This document shows, in pieces, positions 1 to 8,091 of a stretch of 34,533 nucleotides of DNA. Within the stretch, counting starts at the first letter, position 1; the number at the start of each line of letters is the position of its first letter. A program made the translations under genes and the position numbers. Below the pieces are notes generated by a model. That model did no database searches, was not told the origin of the DNA, and was given only the letters and a program-made list of their open reading frames with translations. Origin of the DNA: Candidatus Zixiibacteriota bacterium (GTDB taxonomy: Bacteria; JAAXHH01); contig VGJU01000011.1 of NCBI GenBank assembly GCA_016867335.1, positions 1 to 34,533 of the forward strand. Direction: 5' to 3'.

Positions 1-468
1 GATATGGTTCAGGATATCTTTCTCCGGGTGCATGAACGCATGGGATCGGTCAGAGACACCGGGCGCATCGAAAGTTGGCTGTTTCAGATCGCGTGCAACG
101 CCATTGTGGACCATTACCGACGCAATCGAGCCGGTGAACCGGTTCCCGACTGGATCTAACAACCTGCCTCCGATGAGAGCGAAAAAGCGCGCCAGGAATT
201 GGCCGCCTGTCTTTTTCCCATGATCGCGCGTCTGCCCGAACTTTACCGAGACACCGTGATGCTTTCCGAGATAAAGGGCTGGCCGCAGCACCGGATCGCC
301 CAACATGGCCACCTCACCGTCTCCGGCGTCAAATCACGCGTTCAACGTGGGCGGGCGATGCTCAAGGATATGCTCACGGCCTGTTGCGACATACAAGTAA
401 GTCGTACCGGGCATGTAGTGGACTACGACTGTACGACGGACATCCGTACCGTCTGTGAGGAGAAATAG
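1..468 (+). pseudogene. SigZ-like ECF sigma factor, interrupted by in-frame TAA, 5' end outside window
   Basis: Frame 1 is open from the left edge and reads as the sigma-70 region 2 end (DMVQDIFLRVHERM, then IESWLFQIACNAIVDHYRR). A TAA at 157-159 interrupts it. The same frame then continues without any shift as region 4 (LPELYRDTVMLSEIKG, then LTVSGVKSRVQRGRAMLKDML) to the TAG at 466-468. The C-terminal CC followed by GHVVDY resembles the SigZ subgroup of ECF factors. The stop falls in the region 2/region 4 linker, and CAA to TAA would explain it as a single substitution. The downstream half is otherwise well preserved, so the lesion is recent, a sequencing error, or tolerated. A separate region-4 polypeptide could begin at the ATG at 199 or 220, but no convincing ribosome site precedes them. 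Confidence is high for the family and moderate for loss of function. Confidence 0.8.
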
Positions 469-469
469 G

Positions 470-1270
470 ATGATCGAAACGACTGCCATACAGCCGCCTG
501 TGCTGCTGACCGATGATCAAGTAGGTGGGTTTGTCGCCCGTGGTTATCATCTGGTAGAACCGGATTTTCCCAAAGGGTTTAACGAGGCTGTATTCGAAGA
601 TATCCGTCGGCTGGAACGCCATCCGGGAAACGGTATTCTCGATGCTGTCCCTCGTCTGTACGAGGTGTACGACCATCCTGCGGTGCGGGGCGCGCTGATC
701 AGCCTGCTGGGCGAAGACTACCGCATGAATCCGCACCGTCATCTCCACGAGAATCCACCCGGCTCGCAAAGTCAAGGCTGGCATCAGGACGGCACCAACG
801 TGCGTCATCATCAGGTGTGGACGGTGCTGGCGATGTATTATCCACATGACGTTCCGGCGGAGAACGGACCTACCGTCGTCATGCCGGGAACGCATTTTCG
901 CAACGCACCTACCGACCGGCTTCAGACCTATGCCAACCTCAAGGGCCAGGTAGCGCTTACCGTCAAGGCCGGAACAGTAGCCATTACGCATTACGACCTC
1001 TGGCACGCGATGAGCCTGAACCGCGCCGCTACGCCCCGCTATATGCTCAAGTTTCTCTTCGACCGCCAGTCGCCGCCCGTACGCCCTTCATGGAATCACA
1101 GTCCTGATGCCGATAAGGTCGTGCGCAAATGGATCACCGGTATGGTAGGGAGCCAGGGCTACTGCTCGGATTACTACAAAGAGTGGGAATTACGGCTGGA
1201 AATGTGGCGATGGATTACCGGACACCCGACGACCATTCCGCCCGGCGCTTTCAAGGATATACTGGGGTGA
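470..1270 (+). CDS. Phytanoyl-CoA dioxygenase (PhyH) family protein
   Basis: A 266-residue protein of the PhyH branch of Fe(II)/2-oxoglutarate dioxygenases, which hydroxylate small molecules using 2-oxoglutarate and oxygen. The iron-binding HxD is visible as H105 and D107 in GWHQDGTN. The distal histidine is H179 in DLWHAMSLN, and R190 is the likely 2-oxoglutarate-binding arginine. PENGP-like and VMPGTHF segments of the core sheet are present. The ATG at 470 is chosen because GAGGAG at 457-462 lies just upstream and it follows the sigma stop by one base. An upstream in-frame start at 455 would lie inside the sigma gene and has no better signal. There is no signal peptide, so it is probably cytoplasmic. 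The substrate cannot be read from sequence. Tight spacing suggests it was co-transcribed with the sigma gene. Confidence 0.88.
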   Translation: MIETTAIQPPVLLTDDQVGGFVARGYHLVEPDFPKGFNEAVFEDIRRLERHPGNGILDAVPRLYEVYDHPAVRGALISLLGEDYRMNPHRHLHENPPGSQSQGWHQDGTNVRHHQVWTVLAMYYPHDVPAENGPTVVMPGTHFRNAPTDRLQTYANLKGQVALTVKAGTVAITHYDLWHAMSLNRAATPRYMLKFLFDRQSPPVRPSWNHSPDADKVVRKWITGMVGSQGYCSDYYKEWELRLEMWRWITGHPTTIPPGAFKDILG

Positions 1271-1428
1271 CTACGAATAAATACTTTACATGTTACCCAC
1301 ACAAATTTGAACTGTCTTTGTATTTTTTCTTATCTCCATAAGACCGGAACGATGTATCAAACAAAATAAAAAGGAGTGTTTTCGTTTTAAATTTGCCTCT
1401 TCGACCACGCATTTTTTTAAATTTCTTC

Positions 1429-1456
1429 TTGACATCTTTTAGTTAACACCTACCCT
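1429..1456 (+). promoter_or_regulatory. Candidate promoter for the AT-hook gene
   Basis: TTGACA at 1429-1434 is followed after 16 bases by TACCCT at 1451-1456, about 74 bases before the start codon at 1530. The surrounding 1271-1529 spacer is AT-rich and holds no convincing gene. The -35 box is perfect for a housekeeping-type promoter and the -10 box is weak. A TATTGG a few bases further on is an alternative -10. Confidence 0.4.
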
Positions 1457-1529
1457 ATTGGCTTTATCGTCGTTGTTGATAATACCCCCTTTATTTTTTC
1501 TTTTTTCTATTTTTAAGGAGAAGAAAGCA

Positions 1530-1883
1530 ATGGCTATTTCCATTAAAGAAGTGCCTTTGCATACGCGACTGGCTACAAAATCCGTTCGGGGATTAAAACC
1601 CGAAACGATTCGGGAAAATGCGAAAATAGTCGTCAAAATTTATGATGAAAAGAGCTATATCGCCGGGCTGAAACGAGGCAATGTCTTTGTCAAAAAATTT
1701 GTCGTTCCCGCCAAACAGGAAGGCAAAATTCTGACCCTTTCAGATGTCGAAACGAATATCCGAGTGATGGTAACAAACGGCGATTTCGATCAAGCGTTGA
1801 TTCACGATTACCGCCGGAAAAAGTCGTTGGCATCCGCCGCACCGAAACGTGGACGAGGGCGTCCGCGCAAAAATCCCGCGTAG
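1530..1883 (+). CDS. Small basic protein with C-terminal AT-hook, unrecognised family
   Basis: A 117-residue lysine/arginine-rich protein. I do not recognise residues 1-100 as a known family. They look like a compact alpha/beta domain (KIVVKIYDEKSYIAG, NVFVKKFVVPAK). The tail KRGRGRPRKNPA contains the GRP core flanked by basic residues that defines an AT-hook, which binds the minor groove of AT-rich DNA. That suggests a nucleoid-associated or DNA-binding role, as inference. AAGGAG at 1515-1520 ends ten bases before the ATG at 1530, which decides the start over an upstream in-frame ATG at 1458. The gene has its own promoter candidate and a strong terminator at 1904, so it is probably transcribed alone. 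Its base composition is more AT-rich than the amidohydrolase genes that follow. Confidence 0.75.
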   Translation: MAISIKEVPLHTRLATKSVRGLKPETIRENAKIVVKIYDEKSYIAGLKRGNVFVKKFVVPAKQEGKILTLSDVETNIRVMVTNGDFDQALIHDYRRKKSLASAAPKRGRGRPRKNPA

Positions 1884-1903
1884 TGTTTTCTCCGAAAGCT
1901 CCT

Positions 1904-1939
1904 AGCCCGGCTTGTCATCGACAGCCGGGCTTTTATTTT
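1904..1939 (+). terminator. Rho-independent terminator after the AT-hook gene
   Basis: AGCCCGGCT at 1904-1912 pairs with AGCCGGGCT at 1923-1931 across a ten-base loop and is followed by TTTATTTT. The nine-pair GC-rich stem plus U-tract lies 21 bases after the stop codon of the AT-hook gene. Confidence 0.88.
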
Positions 1940-2021
1940 AGCTATCCCCACAACGATGATCTTCCCGAAAGCCGGACATAGGCGTCGGGTCATTTTGTTT
2001 TCGATAGGGTGGGAGGTGAAT

Positions 2022-5009
2022 ATGCCAGGTTCTTCGTTTATTCTGCGTATGATCGCCGGCCTGGCGGTCTTTTTTGCAACCGCTCCGGCGGACGCATGGC
2101 AGACGGCTCCGCAGGCCGGTCTGCGAGACAACACGCCTACTGTGTTTGCCTTTGTCGATGCCCGAATCGTACAGGGGCCGGGGCGTATCATAGAAAAAGG
2201 AACGGTGGTGATTCGCAATGGAATCATAGAGGCCGTGGGGGCGTCCGTCCGTCCCCCTGCCGATGCCGCCCTACTGGATTATACCGGATTGACCGTATAC
2301 GCGGGTCTTATCGAATCCTACACCCACACAGGCGTGGAGACGCCTCCCGCCGACAGCGTCGGCGCACAATATTGGAACGATGCGGTGCAGCCCCAACGCA
2401 GCGCCGCCGCGCTGTATCGCGCCGATACGAAAGCACTGGAAAAACTCAGAGCAAACGGGTTTGCCTTGGCATTTGTCGTTCCCCGCGACGGTATTTTTAC
2501 GGGCATGGGCACAATTGTGCATCTCGGCGACGGACAACCCAACGACAACATCCTCCGGGCCGATATAGCGACACATATTCGAGTGGAACACCGCCGCGAC
2601 CAGCGCTACCCGGCTTCGCTCATGGGCGCGTTGGCGCTGATCCGACAGACGTTGCAGGACGCCCGCTGGTACGCACAAGCACACGAAGCCTTTGCCATAA
2701 ACCCCCGACAGCCGGAACCGGAAGAGAACAAAGCCCTTACCGCCCTGCTTCCGGCAGTGCAATCCCGACAACCCTTGATGATGCGCACCGGAGACGAATT
2801 GACCCTGTTACGCGCCGCCGCCATAGCCAAAGAAATGGGAAGCCATGTGTGGTTTCGCGGAAGCGGTCACGAATACCGGATGCTCGACGCGATAAAAGCG
2901 ATCGGCGCGCCAATCGTTGTGCCCGTAACTTTTCCGTCGGCGGATCGGTTTGACGTAGATACCCCGGCGGACGCCATGCGGGTATCCACGGCAGAATTGC
3001 GGCACTGGGAGGCTGCCCCCGAAAATCCGGGACGTCTGCACCGCGCCGGCGTCGTGTTTACCCTGACAGCCGACGGGCTTGAAAAGTCGGAATCGTTTCA
3101 TGAGGCCGTACGCGAGGCCATCCAACGCGGCCTACCCTACGACGCCGCCTTGGCAGCCCTGACGACGGCCCCCGCCAAATTGTTTGGCATAGAGACACAG
3201 ACGGGAACCGTGGACATCGGAAAACGTGCCCATCTTACCGTGACCGACGGCCCGTTGTTTGCCGAAAACGTACGGGTACGTGAGGTATGGATCGAAGGCA
3301 GACGTTATGAAACCGCCCCTAAAACACCCATCGATGTAAGAGGAACATGGGCGTTCTCGCTTGTATTGCCCGGCATGGCCGCCGCGTCCGATTCGCTAGT
3401 GATCAAAGACGACATCTCCAAACGAAATGGAACCGTCCACCATGCGGGCGAGACCGTCAAACTCCAAACCGTCTCGCTTGTCGTCAAACAGATCGCGCTT
3501 TCCTTTAACGGAGACAAATGGGGGCATAAAGGCTTGATCCGTCTGACGGGCAGTATAGAGGAAAAACGCATGGCCGGTCAGGGCGAATTGCCCGATGGAG
3601 CCATGTTCTCCTGGTCCGCCGCGCTTCTTGCTCCGATTGAGAAAAAACGACCGACAGCGCCCGAACCCGGTGCAAGCACCGCGCTTCCGGCAATATATCC
3701 ACCCGTCTCGTTTGGCCGTCCCGCCCTGCCGCCGCGCCCGCGACACGTCCTCGTGCGCGGCGCCACGCTGTGGACGCTCGATGCGCGGGGTCGGCTCGAA
3801 AACGCCGACATGCTGACGACCGACGGCAAAATCACCGCCATCGGACAGAATCTGCAAGCTCCGGAAGACGCGGTTATCGTCGATGGCCGGGGCAAACACG
3901 TCACACCCGGACTTATCGACGCCCACTCGCATACGGCCATCTCGGAGGGCATCAACGAGGGGACTCAGGCGGTGACCGCCGAAGTGGGCATCGGCGATGT
4001 GATCGACAGCTATGACATCGACGTATACCGCGAACTCGCCGGCGGGCTGACGGTCGCCAACGTGCTGCACGGGTCGGCCAATCCCATCGGCGGAAAAAAT
4101 CAGATCATCAAGCTAAGGTGGGGACATACACCGGAGGGCATGAAGTTTGAAGACGCAAAACCCGGCATCAAATTCGCGCTGGGTGAGAATGTAAAACAGA
4201 GCAACTGGGCCAACCCGACCTCACGGTATCCGCAGACGCGTATGGGGGTCGAACAGATCATCCGCGATCGGTTTCGTGCGGCGCAGGACTATGACCGGAC
4301 GTGGAAGACGTACAACACGCTCAAGGACAAACGCGGCGTTGTACCGCCCCGGCGCGATGCCGAACTCGAAACGATGCTCGAAATCCTTCGCGGCGACCGA
4401 ATCGTACACAGCCATTCGTATCGACAGGACGAAATCCTCATGTTGATTCGCGTGGCGGATGATTTCGGGTTCAAGATCGCCACGTTTCAGCATGTGCTGG
4501 AAGGCTACAAGGTGGCGGATGCTATTGCCCGGCACGGCGCGGGCGCATCCACCTTTAGCGACTGGTGGGCGTATAAGATCGAAGCCTACGATGCCATCCC
4601 GCACAACGGCGCACTCATGCATCAGGCCGGTGTGAGCGTCACGTTCAACTCGGACAGTGACGAGTTGGCGCGTCGGTTGAACACCGAAGCGGCAAAGGCC
4701 GTCAAATACGGCGGGGTGAGCGAAACAGAGGCGCTTAAGTTTGTCACGATCAACGCCGCACAACAGCTAAAGATCGACGGGCGCGTAGGCACGCTCGAAG
4801 TCGGAAAAGATGCCGACTTCGCCGTGTGGAACGGCTCTCCGTTATCCACCTATACCGTTTGCGAAGAGACATGGATCGAAGGCAGACGGTTTTTCGACCA
4901 CGCCGAAGACCTCGAATTGCGTCGGCAGGTTGCGCGCGACCGTGCGCTGCTGATCCAGAAACTGCTGGCAAAAAAACACGGTCTCGATACTCAAAAACCA
5001 GGAACGTAA
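2022..5009 (+). CDS. Exported two-domain amidohydrolase
   Basis: A 995-residue protein with a signal peptide (hydrophobic IAGLAVFFATAPADA, cleavage probably near residue 25), so it acts outside the cytoplasm. It contains two consecutive amidohydrolase (metal-dependent TIM-barrel) domains of the imidazolonepropionase/prolidase-like type. The second, from about residue 560, keeps the metal site: GLIDAHSHT carries HxH, followed by VHSHS, FQHVLEGYK and FNSDSDE. The first is degenerate: its equivalent GLIESYTHTG lacks the first histidine, and the late aspartate loop reads VVFTLTADGL. One catalytic and one structural or binding half is therefore likely. The start at 2022 follows GGGAGGTGAA; an upstream start at 1956 overlaps the terminator region and lacks the signal peptide context. 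It is followed after 12 bases by a second amidohydrolase. The substrate is probably a peptide or cyclic amide (inference). Confidence 0.88.
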   Translation: MPGSSFILRMIAGLAVFFATAPADAWQTAPQAGLRDNTPTVFAFVDARIVQGPGRIIEKGTVVIRNGIIEAVGASVRPPADAALLDYTGLTVYAGLIESYTHTGVETPPADSVGAQYWNDAVQPQRSAAALYRADTKALEKLRANGFALAFVVPRDGIFTGMGTIVHLGDGQPNDNILRADIATHIRVEHRRDQRYPASLMGALALIRQTLQDARWYAQAHEAFAINPRQPEPEENKALTALLPAVQSRQPLMMRTGDELTLLRAAAIAKEMGSHVWFRGSGHEYRMLDAIKAIGAPIVVPVTFPSADRFDVDTPADAMRVSTAELRHWEAAPENPGRLHRAGVVFTLTADGLEKSESFHEAVREAIQRGLPYDAALAALTTAPAKLFGIETQTGTVDIGKRAHLTVTDGPLFAENVRVREVWIEGRRYETAPKTPIDVRGTWAFSLVLPGMAAASDSLVIKDDISKRNGTVHHAGETVKLQTVSLVVKQIALSFNGDKWGHKGLIRLTGSIEEKRMAGQGELPDGAMFSWSAALLAPIEKKRPTAPEPGASTALPAIYPPVSFGRPALPPRPRHVLVRGATLWTLDARGRLENADMLTTDGKITAIGQNLQAPEDAVIVDGRGKHVTPGLIDAHSHTAISEGINEGTQAVTAEVGIGDVIDSYDIDVYRELAGGLTVANVLHGSANPIGGKNQIIKLRWGHTPEGMKFEDAKPGIKFALGENVKQSNWANPTSRYPQTRMGVEQIIRDRFRAAQDYDRTWKTYNTLKDKRGVVPPRRDAELETMLEILRGDRIVHSHSYRQDEILMLIRVADDFGFKIATFQHVLEGYKVADAIARHGAGASTFSDWWAYKIEAYDAIPHNGALMHQAGVSVTFNSDSDELARRLNTEAAKAVKYGGVSETEALKFVTINAAQQLKIDGRVGTLEVGKDADFAVWNGSPLSTYTVCEETWIEGRRFFDHAEDLELRRQVARDRALLIQKLLAKKHGLDTQKPGT

Positions 5010-5021
5010 AAGGAATATGAC

Positions 5022-6335
5022 ATGAGACGCTATGTGTGGCTCCTAATGGCTGTCGCAACGTTGATCCCTGCGGTCGCCTCCGCATCCAACCAGCGTCCCG
5101 GACGTTCGCAGGACCACCCTATCGCCCTGACCGGCGGCACGGTCCATCCGGTCGGCGGCCCCATACTGGAAAACGCGACTCTCTTGTTCGAACAGGGCAA
5201 AATCACGGCGATCGGAACGTCGGTAGCGCTTCCTCCCAGAACCGAACGTATCGACGTTACCGGGAAACATGTATACCCGGGCATGATTGCGGCGCATACC
5301 AATCTCGGACTGATCGAGATCGGGTCCGTGCGCGCCACGCTCGACCTCAACGAAATCGGCGACATCACTTCGAGTGTGCGCACCTTACCTGCGGTCAATC
5401 CCGACAGCGAACTGTTTCCGGTGACACGCGCAAACGGCGTGCTCATGGCGTTGACCGTACCTACCGGTGGTTTGATTGCGGGCATCTCCGGTCTTCTTAC
5501 TCTCGATGGTTGGACATGGGAGGACATGACGCTCAAAAGCCAGGTCGGGCTTCACGTAGGGTGGCCTTCGGCCGCCGTCAGCCGCGCGCCCGGTGCGCCG
5601 TCCGTCGAGGAACAGCAGAAACGGATCGAAGGTCAGATACACACCATCCGCGATGCTTTTCGCGCCGCCCGTGCCTATATGGTGGCCAAAAACGCCGAAT
5701 CCACCGGCGTTCCGTATCACGACACGGATGTAAACTGGGAGGCCATGATCCCGGTGCTAAAAAAAGAAATGCCGGTGTTTGTCCATGCCGACGCGATACA
5801 AGACATCGAGATGGCGCTCGACTGGATAACAGACGAAGGGGTCCGCGCCGTTCTGGTGGGCGGCTACGACGCATGGCGCCTTACCGACCGACTCAAGACG
5901 CTCGGCATCCCCGTTATCCTCAACGGTACGCACAGATTGCCGTCGCGTGACTGGGAAGACTACGATACGCCGTTTTCCTGCGCGGCAAAACTCCATCAGG
6001 CAGGCATCGCGTTCTGTATCACGACCGGAAGCGACAACTATAACGAACGCAACTTGCCCTATCAGGCCGCTACCGCTGCCGCCTACGGGCTTCCGAGAGA
6101 CGAAGCGCTCAAGGCCGTCACCCTGTACCCGGCGCAAATTCTGGGCGTTTCCGATCGGGTAGGCTCGCTGGGGGTGGGGAAGGATGCTACTTTGATCGTA
6201 ACAAACGGGGATCCACTCGAAATCGTCACCCACGTGGAACGCGCCTTTATTTTGGGTCGTGTTGTGGACCTGTCAAGCAAACACACGCAGTTGTACGACA
6301 AATACCGCGCAAAATACGAAACCCGGAACCGGTGA
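5022..6335 (+). CDS. Exported amidohydrolase, partner of the upstream two-domain protein
   Basis: A 437-residue protein that begins with a signal peptide (RRYVWLLMAVATLIPAVASA). The N-terminal small beta domain (ALTGGTVHPVGGP) and the TIM barrel of the amidohydrolase superfamily are complete. The first metal motif reads GMIAAHTNLG, that is HxN instead of HxH. VFVHADA supplies a histidine, and the late loop TTGSDNYNERNLPY keeps an aspartate. The altered HxH suggests a mononuclear or impaired metal site. AAAGGA precedes the ATG by about 7 bases. It is separated from the larger amidohydrolase by 12 bases, and the two probably act on the same exported substrate or form a complex. The 3' end abuts or overlaps the LmbE-type gene. 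Confidence 0.85.
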   Translation: MRRYVWLLMAVATLIPAVASASNQRPGRSQDHPIALTGGTVHPVGGPILENATLLFEQGKITAIGTSVALPPRTERIDVTGKHVYPGMIAAHTNLGLIEIGSVRATLDLNEIGDITSSVRTLPAVNPDSELFPVTRANGVLMALTVPTGGLIAGISGLLTLDGWTWEDMTLKSQVGLHVGWPSAAVSRAPGAPSVEEQQKRIEGQIHTIRDAFRAARAYMVAKNAESTGVPYHDTDVNWEAMIPVLKKEMPVFVHADAIQDIEMALDWITDEGVRAVLVGGYDAWRLTDRLKTLGIPVILNGTHRLPSRDWEDYDTPFSCAAKLHQAGIAFCITTGSDNYNERNLPYQAATAAAYGLPRDEALKAVTLYPAQILGVSDRVGSLGVGKDATLIVTNGDPLEIVTHVERAFILGRVVDLSSKHTQLYDKYRAKYETRNR

Positions 6336-6343
6336 TACCCATC

Positions 6344-7267
6344 ATGAACCCTGAGTCCAAAACGTCTCCGGATGTGGTCGTCGAAAGACAGGAAACCGGA
6401 AAACCCTACGCCGGCAAAGTACTTGCCGCCATACAATCCCATGCGGACGACATTCCGATTTTTTGCGCCGGCGCGATCGCCCGGCTTATTGATCTTGGTT
6501 ATACCGCGTATCTGATCCAGACGACCAACGACGAAAAATGCGGCCCTACCGCCAGTGTTGGCGAGACCATACTCCAGAACGAGCGCGAGGTGGACGAACT
6601 GGCTCGCGTGTTGGGATTCAGACAGGTGTTTTATCTCGGCTATCGCAATCACCTGATGGACGAGGCGTCTGCCGTCGAGATCCGGGCACGTCTTATCTTT
6701 TTGTTTCGCGCGCTCAAGGTGGATACGGTGTTTACCTTCAACCCGTGGGGACACGGAGAAGAAAATCCGGATCATTACGTCACGGCGCAGGCGGTCGAGG
6801 CGGCTCGGTGGATGGCCGGCATGGGAAAGGATTATCCGGAGCACATAGCCGCGGGGATTATGCCGCATACCGTGCGGGAACAGTATTACTGGGTTGCGCG
6901 GCCCGGACAGCCGTACAACCGGGTGGTAGACATATCGGCGTATATCGAGCAAAAGATCGACGCGCTGTGTGTCAATCGTGCGCAAGGGCCGGCAGGTGCG
7001 ACCGGATCGCGTCTCAGGACGCGGCTGGCCCGTGAAGGGCTTTGGCTTCCGGAACTGGGGGATGATGACGAAACCGCGGATCGCGCCTATGTGCGGTTGT
7101 TTTGTCTCAAAGACTTCGAAACGGTGGGACAGCGCTACGGTTTAGCATTCGCCGAGCCGTTTTACTATGTCGGCTCCGGCGCTACTTTTATCGGCGGAGT
7201 AGACGCATCGGATGTGCAACGCTATATCGACGAACACGCGGAGCCGATCGAGCCGAAATCCGTCTGA
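6344..7267 (+). CDS. LmbE/PIG-L family N-deacetylase-like protein
   Basis: A 307-residue cytoplasmic protein of the LmbE/PIG-L zinc-dependent deacetylase family, which removes acetyl groups from N-acetylglucosamine conjugates (BshB in bacillithiol synthesis, PIG-L in GPI synthesis). The zinc motif is AIQSHADD (H33, D35, D36), and the second part is the ENPDHYVTAQAV region, matching the usual HPDH. The ATG at 6344 is preferred because GGTGAT at 6331-6336 pairs well with the 16S tail. A GTG at 6332 that overlaps the preceding stop is an alternative and would add four residues. It is the last gene of the amidohydrolase set and converges on the nucleotidyltransferase gene 26 bases further on. The exact substrate is unknown; a thiol-conjugate role would need partner genes that are not in this window. 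Confidence 0.82.
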   Translation: MNPESKTSPDVVVERQETGKPYAGKVLAAIQSHADDIPIFCAGAIARLIDLGYTAYLIQTTNDEKCGPTASVGETILQNEREVDELARVLGFRQVFYLGYRNHLMDEASAVEIRARLIFLFRALKVDTVFTFNPWGHGEENPDHYVTAQAVEAARWMAGMGKDYPEHIAAGIMPHTVREQYYWVARPGQPYNRVVDISAYIEQKIDALCVNRAQGPAGATGSRLRTRLAREGLWLPELGDDDETADRAYVRLFCLKDFETVGQRYGLAFAEPFYYVGSGATFIGGVDASDVQRYIDEHAEPIEPKSV

Positions 7268-7293
7268 TACCGACAACCCGCAGGGGATCCAAA

Positions 7294-8091
7294 CTACCCC
7301 ACGCCGATTTTTGCCGGACGCGATGTGTCAAACACCTCCAGATCGTCGAAATACGCCGCGCCGAAGTAGGTTTCGGCCTGAGACAGATGGGGGATGCGTC
7401 CTACGTCCATCCACCGGACCGCATCGTCCACCCGAAACGCTGAAATGGGCTCTCCGGCTTCGGCAAGTTCCAAATAGACGTCGGTAAGCGAAATGGGGCG
7501 GGGGTCCCGCCATTTCGAAAAGATGACCGGCGATACGGCCTGCACAACCATAGAGGGCCAGCTTTCCGGCTCGCTCGACGGTTGACACACCATGCGGCGC
7601 ACCCCGGTATCGGTGGATTCCCAGCCGCATAGCCTGCGTGTCTCGTCAAACAGAAAAAAACGGGTTCCCACGCGGCGCTTGACGGCAATCGTCACCCGAT
7701 CACCCGACATCCGGTGTGCGGCCATAAGCGCGGAAAGATCCAAGTCGGTCAGGATGTCTACGGCCTGAACCAGAAAGGGCGCGTCGTCGTTAAAAAAATG
7801 AGCGGCATGCCAAAGCCCCCCGCCCGTGTCGAGCAGGGTCGTCTCCCGCGAGAGCGAAATACGGATACCTGTGTGGGCCGGATGCGCGAGAAAGTTTTTT
7901 ACGAAGGCATCGATCTGTTCGGCAAAGTGGTGGGTGTTGACGACGATGTCGGTAAAGCCGTGCCGTGCCAGACGTTTTAAAATCCAGTACAAAAGCGGTT
8001 TTCCTCGCACCTCTACCAGCGCTTTGGGACGCGCATCGGTGAGGGGTTTTAGCCGTGTGCCCAGCCCGGCGGCAAACACCATCGCTTTCAC
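7294..8091 (-). CDS. Sugar-phosphate nucleotidyltransferase
   Basis: A 265-residue nucleotidyltransferase with the NTP-transferase Rossmann-type fold. The signature MKAMVFAAGLGTRLKPLTDARPKAL has the glycine-rich GLGTRL loop and catalytic-type lysine K23. It transfers a nucleotide from an NTP to a sugar-1-phosphate in the cytoplasm. Length and sequence resemble MurU-like uridylyltransferases and mannose-1-phosphate guanylyltransferases, so donor and sugar stay open. The GTG at 8091 is chosen because it overlaps the stop of the upstream HupE-like gene as GTGA and gives the canonical N terminus. Longer in-frame starts lie inside that gene. The overlap implies translational coupling although the functions look unrelated. 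Anomeric sugar kinases such as AmgK often accompany MurU, and none is seen here. Confidence 0.85.
   Translation of the reverse strand: MKAMVFAAGLGTRLKPLTDARPKALVEVRGKPLLYWILKRLARHGFTDIVVNTHHFAEQIDAFVKNFLAHPAHTGIRISLSRETTLLDTGGGLWHAAHFFNDDAPFLVQAVDILTDLDLSALMAAHRMSGDRVTIAVKRRVGTRFFLFDETRRLCGWESTDTGVRRMVCQPSSEPESWPSMVVQAVSPVIFSKWRDPRPISLTDVYLELAEAGEPISAFRVDDAVRWMDVGRIPHLSQAETYFGAAYFDDLEVFDTSRPAKIGVG

Noticed and set aside
374-1006. Long minus-strand open frame opposite the PhyH gene
   Set aside because: It is a shadow of the plus-strand gene, with no family resemblance and no ribosome site.
2009-2953. Arginine-rich frame inside the large amidohydrolase gene
   Set aside because: The composition is typical of a shifted reading of GC-rich coding DNA, and the amidohydrolase frame explains the region fully.
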